DNA from: JAKEGK01 sp036507695
Lineage (GTDB): Bacteria > Pseudomonadota > Gammaproteobacteria > SZUA-152
Direction: 5' to 3'
Length of the DNA stretch: 10,558 nt
Assembly (NCBI GenBank): GCA_036507695.1
Contig: DATCIR010000366.1
Span: forward strand, 1-10,558
This document shows positions 1 to 4,600 of this stretch, piece by piece. The first letter of the stretch is position 1; the number at the start of each line of letters is the position of its first letter. Under the pieces are notes generated by a model, which saw nothing but the letters and a program-made list of their open reading frames with translations, was not told where the DNA came from and did no database searches. A program made the translations under genes and the position numbers.

Positions 1-150
1 GATAGTTGTGAATTAAAATTTACCGGTAGCAGTAAAGTGAGGACACTATGTGAAGAAAGTATGAAGAAAATAGTGCATGAACCTGTGCCGATAGACAACA
101 GAATGGAATTGCTTCCAAATCTCATTTCCTTAAAACGCAATCAGGATTAG
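1..150 (+). CDS. 3' end of a protein-coding gene, unrecognised (partial)
   Basis: Frame 1 is open from the first base to a TAG stop at 148-150, giving 49 residues that begin DSCELKFTGSSK and end LISLKRNQD. The gene enters from the left of the window, so its start and most of its domains are missing. The composition is that of an ordinary soluble protein: charged, with two cysteines and no membrane segment. I do not recognise the family. In its favour, the stop falls inside a strong inverted repeat that sits between this frame and the convergent lipoprotein gene on the other strand, which is the expected layout of two genes ending face to face. Against it, 49 open codons could occur by chance. 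Existence is moderately likely; function unknown. Confidence 0.45.
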   Translation, partial: DSCELKFTGSSKVRTLCEESMKKIVHEPVPIDNRMELLPNLISLKRNQD

Positions 151-183
151 CGGCAAAGCCGCGGCCAGCCGCTAATCCCGATT
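139..183. terminator. Inverted repeat between convergent genes, candidate terminator or REP-like palindrome
   Basis: Bases 144-154 (GGATTAGCGGC) are exactly complementary to 168-178. After one A-C mismatch the stem continues as AATC (139-142) with GATT (180-183), making about 15 pairs around a 13-base loop. The centre can refold into two competing smaller hairpins, 150-162 (GCGGC-AAA-GCCGC) and 161-172 (GCGG-CCAG-CCGC). On the minus strand the stem is followed by GCGTTTTAAGG, a short and weak T run, which would suit termination of the DUF4382 gene. On the plus strand no T run follows. A repetitive extragenic palindrome is an alternative. Confidence 0.5.
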
Positions 184-207
184 ACGTAATGTTTGAGTAA
201 TTGTTAA

Positions 208-2091
208 CTATTCTATTTTTGTAAGTATTCTCTCAGCGGTCATGGTTACGGTCACATCGTCATAGCGGCCCAGCGCGGTCACACTCTTTACACTGTTACC
301 CGCATCGATCAGCGTTTGTAGTGCCGCAGCATACAACCCGAAATCGGTAAACAAGCTCGCCGTGGCATTCTGGGTGATGACATAAAGCCCTAACTCATCC
401 GTGACCGGTTGAATGGTGGGCGGCAAACCCAGGTCAAGCAAATCCAGGCGCACACCCGCACGTCCCAGGTGATGGAACATTCCTACACCACTCAGGTTGA
501 GAATCATGCCGCCGGGGCTGAGAGATTGAAACGGTGTTTCCGCGGCGGGGTCCCAGTTGGTCACCATGACACCGGGCAGTGCCGACAGGTCCACCACGGT
601 TTGCGCGGTAAAATCCAGCGGCGCCTGTCCAAATGCCGCAACAAATCCGCCGATGGCCACCGGTGATCCGCTGGCTATTGTGCCGGGATTCAGTGCACCG
701 GTATCCACTTCGTAATTTGCGGGATCCGCGTCGTTGGCGGCATCAATACCGGTGCCGGTGAAGTCAAACAAATCAATATTGCGGAAACTGATGGTCTGAA
801 GATCCACAACCATCGGCCCTGCCGTTTCCACGGCGAAACCGCGCAACACCGTCATTTCCATAAAGACCCGGTTGTCACCTGAAGTAGCATCCAATATCAG
901 CGGCATACCGGGCGCACTCGCCTGCAAGGCGCCAAATACTGTCACCTTTTGACCCACCGAAACAGCACCAATGTCATGCGCACTGAGCGAAAGAAATTTT
1001 CTGACGACGGTATTTTCGGATACTTCAACGGTTACGCTGTCATTGAATACCACGCTGCCGTCACTTCGAATCAATGTCGCGCCTTGCACCGTGAGTGTGT
1101 TGCCGCTGCGTTGCGTCACATTACCGGACACCACGTCCATGGCGCCGCCCGGTACACTGGTCCCGGCATACACTTGCGTGGCATAAAAACGATGGGCGCG
1201 GACGCTGAAACCGCCCTCAGCGATGGTTGCGGTAAACGCCGGCATCGCCGCCAGAGCGTCGAGCCCTGCCTGCCCCTGATAGCGCTGCCCGTCTATGTCA
1301 AAGATGGTGTTGCCGTCAACCGCAACCGGCAATTTTCCAAAGCGCTGGTCAGCATGCTGCAAGCGATGATGAAAGGGATGAATCACAATTTCAAAACGAT
1401 CATTGGCGGCGTCAACCTCGAATAAGGGGCCGCGTACCCGGTGGATCTTGGGCCGCTCGGGATCCAGATCAGCGATCAACACCGGTTCCACAACCAGTGT
1501 CGGTTCTCCCAACTCGTCAAATATTACCTGGTTGGATGCATCCAGATTAAAATCCAGTGTCAAAAATGCCGGCACACCCCGAATGATGACCAGGGAATTG
1601 CGATTTTCCAGATGCACCGACACATCCAATATGCCAATCGGATTGCCTTGCGCATCGGTGAAATTATCCACTTTTACCGGTTCCTGGTTGCTTGGATTGT
1701 TGACCCAGATATCGGCATTTTGATAATCCAGGCGCATGACGGCCTTGACATAACGTGCCGGCGGTACAGTGGCCGCGGTCAGAAACTCACTGAGATCCGC
1801 ATACTGGGCGAAGTCCACCCGGGTGGTCAACGGCAGCGTTTCCACCACGGCGCCGCTGGCCGTTGTCAAGGTCAGCGACAGCACGTCCACGGTATAGGTT
1901 GAAAATCCCCCCGGCGCATCCGTTAAGCTGATTAACAGTTCACTCTGCGTTTGCGGGTTGCCAGGCTCCTCGGAGTCGTTACTGCAACCGCTAATGGCTG
2001 CCGCAAGTAATAGAAAAAGGATAAACAGTCGGCGCGGCCATTGGTAAATCGCCGCAGCGGTTTCGCGCGTTGTTTTTAATAGTGTGTTCAT
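208..2091 (-). CDS. DUF4382-domain lipoprotein
   Basis: This 627-residue protein is predicted to be exported and lipid-anchored. A basic start and hydrophobic stretch (about residues 20-33) lead to a lipobox AISGC with the lipidated cysteine at 36, then a short Ser/Glu/Pro/Gln linker. Residues about 51-205 match the DUF4382 pattern as I know it: an ISLTDAP opening, a central segment with regularly spaced hydrophobics, and a closing strand region ending VEPVLIADLD. The rest is mostly beta-strand-like. A stretch at about 320-390 (VSGNV, GNTLTV, VGQKVTVFG) resembles the small barrel repeats of DUF5666-type proteins, but only loosely. A His-rich patch (HPFHHRLQH) lies at about 238-246. The start is secure: GGAGG lies 8 bases upstream. 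The gene is monocistronic here, with a 382-base gap before it. Role unknown; a surface or periplasmic binding function is only a guess. Confidence 0.85.
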   Translation of the reverse strand: MNTLLKTTRETAAAIYQWPRRLFILFLLLAAAISGCSNDSEEPGNPQTQSELLISLTDAPGGFSTYTVDVLSLTLTTASGAVVETLPLTTRVDFAQYADLSEFLTAATVPPARYVKAVMRLDYQNADIWVNNPSNQEPVKVDNFTDAQGNPIGILDVSVHLENRNSLVIIRGVPAFLTLDFNLDASNQVIFDELGEPTLVVEPVLIADLDPERPKIHRVRGPLFEVDAANDRFEIVIHPFHHRLQHADQRFGKLPVAVDGNTIFDIDGQRYQGQAGLDALAAMPAFTATIAEGGFSVRAHRFYATQVYAGTSVPGGAMDVVSGNVTQRSGNTLTVQGATLIRSDGSVVFNDSVTVEVSENTVVRKFLSLSAHDIGAVSVGQKVTVFGALQASAPGMPLILDATSGDNRVFMEMTVLRGFAVETAGPMVVDLQTISFRNIDLFDFTGTGIDAANDADPANYEVDTGALNPGTIASGSPVAIGGFVAAFGQAPLDFTAQTVVDLSALPGVMVTNWDPAAETPFQSLSPGGMILNLSGVGMFHHLGRAGVRLDLLDLGLPPTIQPVTDELGLYVITQNATASLFTDFGLYAAALQTLIDAGNSVKSVTALGRYDDVTVTMTAERILTKIE

Positions 2092-2099
2092 TACTTAAA

Positions 2100-2104
2100 C
2101 CTCC
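2100..2104 (-). promoter_or_regulatory. Ribosome-binding site for the DUF4382 lipoprotein gene
   Basis: The minus strand reads GGAGG followed by 8 bases and ATG at 2091. It is a near-ideal Shine-Dalgarno site and fixes the start. Confidence 0.8.
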
Positions 2105-2473
2105 GGTTTTTGTACTTCAAGTGGTTGCTACTGAGTGCCTTACTGCTGTCGGTTACGCCAGAATGTCAGCAGAAAGAACTTAATTTCAATGATTGGTGAG
2201 AAACGCGGAGGTTTGGTTTACCGGGAACTAAAATATTTATTCGTTTTATGATAAGCTGTTGAATACTACAGAATAATACATCTATCCAAGAACGGCTCTG
2301 GTGAAAAACAAGGACCTAAAGCAACGCACACCGCTGAGCGAAATACACTAAAGCAATATCCTGACAACTCTTTGCATCCTGGTCCTGATTAACAAGGCGC
2401 GCGGTTTGCAAAGGCCCGGCTATTCAATTGTTAAATAAACAAGGTTAACAAGCGCTGGCGCCTGCCCACCGCC
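2105..2473. other. Intergenic stretch without a recognisable gene
   Basis: I see no convincing coding frame here. It should hold the promoter of the downstream lipoprotein gene, with AT-rich minus-strand segments near 2235-2285 (for example TATCAT and TATTAT hexamers), but no -35/-10 pair is good enough to call. A 7-base inverted repeat, TTGTTAA (2428-2434) and TTAACAA (2445-2451), lies just beyond the end of the exported-protein gene. It has no GC core or T run and is not a convincing terminator. Confidence 0.5.
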
Positions 2474-2905
2474 TTATTTAAGCCGCTTCAGGTTTTCTTC
2501 CAGCGCATTACGGGTCAGCGCTTCCGCCTCATCATCACGCCCGGCCCGTTTCAGCAGGTGCACCAACTTCATACTGGCGGCATTGCGGATAGTCGGATTC
2601 GCGGTATTTTTTAACACATCCTGATACAAGGCGACAATTTTTTGCGGATTGCGTTGTTTTCGATAGATGTCTTCCAGTTGCTGCAATTGAAACACAATGG
2701 ATTTTTCAGGATCATCGGCGATGGAATGCACCGACTCCACGACTTGTAAATAACGATCCAGCACTTGCAGGCGCTGTTGCATTTTATCCACTCTTTCTTC
2801 GCTACTGTCGTCTTCAAATGGCGCGGCAAGGATTACGGAAGGCAATAACGCAAGAAACAGTATAGCGATTATGAGCATCATTTTGGATAGGTAGTTTTTT
2901 TTCAT
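2474..2905 (-). CDS. Small exported helical (TPR-like) protein
   Basis: The product is a 143-residue protein with a clear Sec signal peptide: basic MKKNYLSK, a hydrophobic core at about 9-26, and likely cleavage after Ala27 or Ala28 (VILA-APFEDD). No lipobox cysteine is present, so the mature protein is probably periplasmic. The mature part is almost entirely predicted helix: an acidic start, a Gln/Leu-rich helix at about 38-60, then helices at about 72-140 with the spacing of tetratricopeptide units (for example IVALYQDVLKN and DDEAEALTRNALEEN). A TPR-like protein-interaction role is an inference; no exact family is recognised. It lies 116 bases downstream of the anti-sigma candidate on the same strand. 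The intervening DNA carries a 60-base tandem repeat reaching its GAGGAG ribosome-binding site, so it probably has its own control and may be a target of the sigma factor. Confidence 0.8.
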   Translation of the reverse strand: MKKNYLSKMMLIIAILFLALLPSVILAAPFEDDSSEERVDKMQQRLQVLDRYLQVVESVHSIADDPEKSIVFQLQQLEDIYRKQRNPQKIVALYQDVLKNTANPTIRNAASMKLVHLLKRAGRDDEAEALTRNALEENLKRLK

Positions 2906-2910
2906 AGCTA

Positions 2911-2916
2911 CTCCTC
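2911..2916 (-). promoter_or_regulatory. Ribosome-binding site of the exported-protein gene
   Basis: The minus strand reads GAGGAG, then 5 bases, then ATG at 2905. The site overlaps the last copy of the upstream 15-base tandem repeat. Confidence 0.75.
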
Positions 2917-2973
2917 GTGGTGTTACATCTAGTAGTGTTACAACTAATGCCGTTACAACTAATGGCGTTACAA
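2914..2973 (-). repeat. Four tandem 15-base repeats in a 5' control region
   Basis: Reading the minus strand from 2973 down, four contiguous 15-mers appear: TTGTAACGCCATTAG, TTGTAACGGCATTAG, TTGTAACACTACTAG and ATGTAACACCACGAG. The core TGTAAC recurs at exact 15-base steps. The first two copies differ at one base and the last two are more diverged. The repeats contain an in-frame stop (TAA) and lie directly before the ribosome-binding site, so they are regulatory or leader sequence and not coding. Each of the two best copies contains TAACGNCATTA, a near-palindrome also found upstream of the sigma gene. Confidence 0.85.
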
Positions 2974-3021
2974 TTTTAAAAATCTATCATCAAATCCTGT
3001 TCGTTGTGGGAAAATTTCCGG

Positions 3022-3591
3022 TCACGTCGCATCAGACAAGCCATCAATCTCACTTAATGGCGGCAGGTCGGAAAAATCCGGGACTGCGATTGACTCTTCA
3101 AGCGCCAACCAATCGGACACATCCGATAACACGGCCAAATTGCTGTATCCGCCACCGGCCGTTTGTTGATTGTCCGGCTGATACGCGGGCAGATTCTGCT
3201 TGGCCCGGTCCGGCTGGGGTGGCGGCGGCTGTTGATGTTTTGCAATCCGTATTTCCTCCGGTTTTGGCCTGGCATCGCCACTGGGTGCGGATTCAACCGG
3301 CGGGTTTTGGTTTTGAGTGGATTTATCCGGCTGCGCGATCTGTAATTCCGGTTCCGTTTCTCTCATTTGCAGTACGACTGTAACGGCGACCATGGCAACC
3401 ACCGCAAATGACGCCGCATACAGCCATGGCGATGTAAACCATGGAGATGTGAACCACGCAGGTGAAGCCGCTTTATCTTTTACCTGCGCCGCGACCCGTT
3501 CGGCAAATCCCAAGGGCGCTTTGATCTCCTGGTACTGTTTCACCAGTGACCGCAACGGCGGACGTTGATTTGTGTCTTTATCGTCATTCAT
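3022..3591 (-). CDS. Single-pass membrane protein, putative non-zinc anti-sigma factor
   Basis: This 189-residue protein is encoded directly after the ECF sigma gene, with the overlap ATGAATGA (3584-3591) forming start and stop. That position and its layout point to a membrane anti-sigma factor, which would hold the sigma at the inner membrane until a signal arrives. Residues 1-45 are cytoplasmic and helical (LRSLVKQYQEIKAPLGFAERV). One transmembrane helix covers about 56-76. The periplasmic part is rich in Pro, Gln and Asp, with PPPP at 122-125, and ends in an acidic segment containing DVSDWLALEE. The protein has no cysteine, so it cannot be the common zinc-binding (HxxxCxxC) anti-sigma type. 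Residues 46-56 hold a duplicated WFTSP just before the membrane, encoded by 15-base repeats. The anti-sigma role rests on context and topology, not on a recognised domain. Confidence 0.72.
   Translation of the reverse strand: MNDDKDTNQRPPLRSLVKQYQEIKAPLGFAERVAAQVKDKAASPAWFTSPWFTSPWLYAASFAVVAMVAVTVVLQMRETEPELQIAQPDKSTQNQNPPVESAPSGDARPKPEEIRIAKHQQPPPPQPDRAKQNLPAYQPDNQQTAGGGYSNLAVLSDVSDWLALEESIAVPDFSDLPPLSEIDGLSDAT
3424..3468 (-). repeat. 15-base tandem repeat inside the anti-sigma candidate
   Basis: On the plus strand 3424-3438 (CCATGGCGATGTAAA) and 3439-3453 (CCATGGAGATGTGAA) differ at two of 15 positions, and 3454-3468 is a more diverged third copy. On the minus strand they encode the WFTSP-WFTSP duplication just before the transmembrane helix. 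Being a multiple of three, copy changes would keep the frame. Confidence 0.7.
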
Positions 3592-4144
3592 AATCGCTCG
3601 TCTCTATTTCCATCACATTAAAGTAACCGCGTAAATTATTCATCGCCTTGTGCAAATGCGCTTTGACCGTGCCTTGCCGGCATTTCAAGGTCTTGGCTGT
3701 TTCCTCCACGGACATGCCTTCAAATATCCGCAATAACACCACATCCTGCTGGCGTTTTGGCAATTGTCCAATCACCTGGTGGATCTGCCGTAGCTGTATC
3801 TGTTCGGATCCATCGGGTGCATAGGATTGTAGACCATCCACGCCGTCCAATTGCCGGGTCAAGGTTCTGTCACGGACCGTGCGCCGGTTATATTCATTGC
3901 ACACATTCTCCAGCGTACGGTACAACCAGGTAAACGGCTCGGCATGAAAATGAAACCGCTTAAACCCTTTGTAAGCGCGCAAAAACACTTCCTGCGCGGC
4001 ATCCACGGCATCATCCGCCGTGTACAAGCGGGCGCATGCCAGCCGGTAGATACGATCCTGATGACGCCGCACAAATGCGTCGAACGCCCCCTGGTTACCC
4101 GCCAAAAACTGCTTTATCAACTGTTTATCAGACGTCGTGGCCAA
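3584..4144 (-). CDS. ECF-family RNA polymerase sigma factor (RpoE-like)
   Basis: This 186-residue sigma factor has the two-domain ECF layout and would redirect RNA polymerase to a small regulon. Region 2 covers about residues 20-90, including DAVDAAQEVFLRAYKGF for core binding and the FTWLYRTLENVCNEYNRR stretch for -10 melting and recognition. Region 4 covers about 120-172, with QLPKRQQDVVLLRIFEGMSVEETA and the recognition helix CRQGTVKAHLHKAMNNLR. The start is an unusual TTG at 4142-4144. An in-frame stop lies only five codons upstream (4160-4162), no ATG is available before region 2, and AAGGAAG sits 5 bases ahead. The gene overlaps the anti-sigma candidate by 8 bases, implying translational coupling. 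The family call is firm; the signal and regulon are unknown. Confidence 0.95.
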   Translation of the reverse strand: MATTSDKQLIKQFLAGNQGAFDAFVRRHQDRIYRLACARLYTADDAVDAAQEVFLRAYKGFKRFHFHAEPFTWLYRTLENVCNEYNRRTVRDRTLTRQLDGVDGLQSYAPDGSEQIQLRQIHQVIGQLPKRQQDVVLLRIFEGMSVEETAKTLKCRQGTVKAHLHKAMNNLRGYFNVMEIETSDYE

Positions 4145-4149
4145 CGAAA

Positions 4150-4156
4150 CTTCCTT
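4150..4156 (-). promoter_or_regulatory. Ribosome-binding site deciding the TTG start of the sigma gene
   Basis: The minus strand reads AAGGAAG, then TTTCG, then TTG at 4144. With a stop at 4160-4162 just upstream, this supports TTG as the true initiator. TTG initiates less efficiently than ATG, so sigma yield per transcript may be kept low. Confidence 0.65.
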
Positions 4157-4164
4157 CTTTTAAT

Positions 4165-4190
4165 GACGTTAGTGTAGCCAGGGTGGTTTC
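4165..4190 (-). promoter_or_regulatory. Candidate ECF-type promoter for the sigma/anti-sigma operon
   Basis: On the minus strand GAAAC (4190-4186) is followed after 17 bases by CGTC (4168-4165). This resembles the general ECF promoter pattern of an AAC-containing -35 and a CGTC-like -10. Transcription would begin near 4159, just before the AAGGAAG site. Such a site would fit the autoregulation typical of ECF operons. The -10 part lies within TAACGTCATTA (4171-4161), a motif shared with the repeats upstream of the exported protein. It was called by eye, so confidence is limited. Confidence 0.4.
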
Positions 4191-4393
4191 GGTTTACTCA
4201 AGATTTCAAAAAATAAGCTTATTTACAGCTGGCTGGGGAGGTAATATCGCAAAAATCCATGGAGTTTTAACCGATGCGAGTAGGCGGGTTGGCACCGGCG
4301 GCGTTTAAATGTAGTGGCAGGATACGCTGCGCTAACACCGGATTGGCGTAGTAGGTAGTACGGAGTGGTGCTTGGATTATGGTGCGTGGAGTA

Positions 4394-4453
4394 CGATGCT
4401 TAGATCAGCATTGTTCGCCTATGGTTTAGCACCTGGTTAAGGTGAAAACCATA
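4394..4453. repeat. Two adjacent hairpin-forming inverted repeats
   Basis: The first is CGATGCT (4394-4400) against AGCATTG (4407-4413), with one G-T pair. The second is stronger: TATGGTTT (4420-4427) plus CACCT (4430-4434) pairs with AGGTG (4440-4444) plus AAACCATA (4446-4453). That gives 13 pairs with a small 2/1 internal bulge and a 5-base loop. No T run follows on either strand, so an intrinsic terminator is unlikely. A structured RNA, a protein-binding site or a repeat element are alternatives. Confidence 0.5.
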
Positions 4454-4472
4454 ACCTGGCTTTTGCATCAGC

Positions 4473-4583
4473 GCAGGCAGTAAGGCATAGCTTATCGCTG
4501 GATAGACGGGGCGCATGCTTGATATCCATCAACCCGGATGTGGGGCCACCTGAATCGTGGTTTGCCTGTCTATTACTGCCTGC
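4473..4583. repeat. Long-range inverted repeat of 11 + 8 pairs
   Basis: GCAGGCAGTAA (4473-4483) is exactly complementary to TTACTGCCTGC (4573-4583). Inside it, after a 19-base bulge on one side, TAGACGGG (4503-4510) can pair with CCTGTCTA (4565-4572), allowing one G-U pair in RNA. The outer arms span 111 bases, with smaller hairpins possible inside (for example ATCC 4524-4527 with GGAT 4536-4539). It begins 17 bases past the stop of the di-heme lipoprotein gene and so lies in its 3' untranslated region. Confidence 0.5.
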
Positions 4584-4600
4584 CAGCCGTGAATGGCGCC

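Larger units (their letters stand above)
4191..4600. other. Non-coding stretch between sigma promoter and di-heme lipoprotein gene
   Basis: About 410 bases without a credible gene on either strand. It lies downstream of the lipoprotein gene stop (4601) and upstream of the sigma promoter candidate. Its notable content is a run of three inverted repeats between 4394 and 4583, listed separately. The part at 4191-4393 shows G-rich, loosely repetitive sequence (variants of GTAGTACGGAGTGGTGC) but nothing I can name. Confidence 0.5.

Noticed and set aside
949..1425. Plus-strand open frame of 158 codons inside the DUF4382 gene
   Set aside because: It lies wholly antisense to a well-supported lipoprotein gene, and its translation is low-complexity His/Arg-rich with no domain pattern; a frame shadow.
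2428..2451. TTGTTAA/TTAACAA inverted repeat as a terminator of the exported-protein gene
   Set aside because: Only seven AT-rich pairs with a 10-base loop and no T run; likely chance in AT-rich intergenic sequence.
2914..2973. CRISPR-like regular repeats
   Set aside because: The units are contiguous 15-mers without spacers, and no cas gene is nearby; a simple tandem array.
4036..4308. Plus-strand open frame of 90 codons running out of the sigma gene into the intergenic region
   Set aside because: Half of it is antisense to sigma region 2, no ribosome-binding site precedes it, and the product has no recognisable feature.
4420..4453. Integron attC site
   Set aside because: The hairpin has GTTAAGG-like sequence only in the loop, lacks paired RYYYAAC/GTTRRRY core sites, and no integrase or cassette structure is present.
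4394..4583. Rho-independent terminator of the di-heme lipoprotein gene
   Set aside because: None of the stems is followed by a T run on the minus strand, so the classical terminator pattern is missing; kept only as a structured region.
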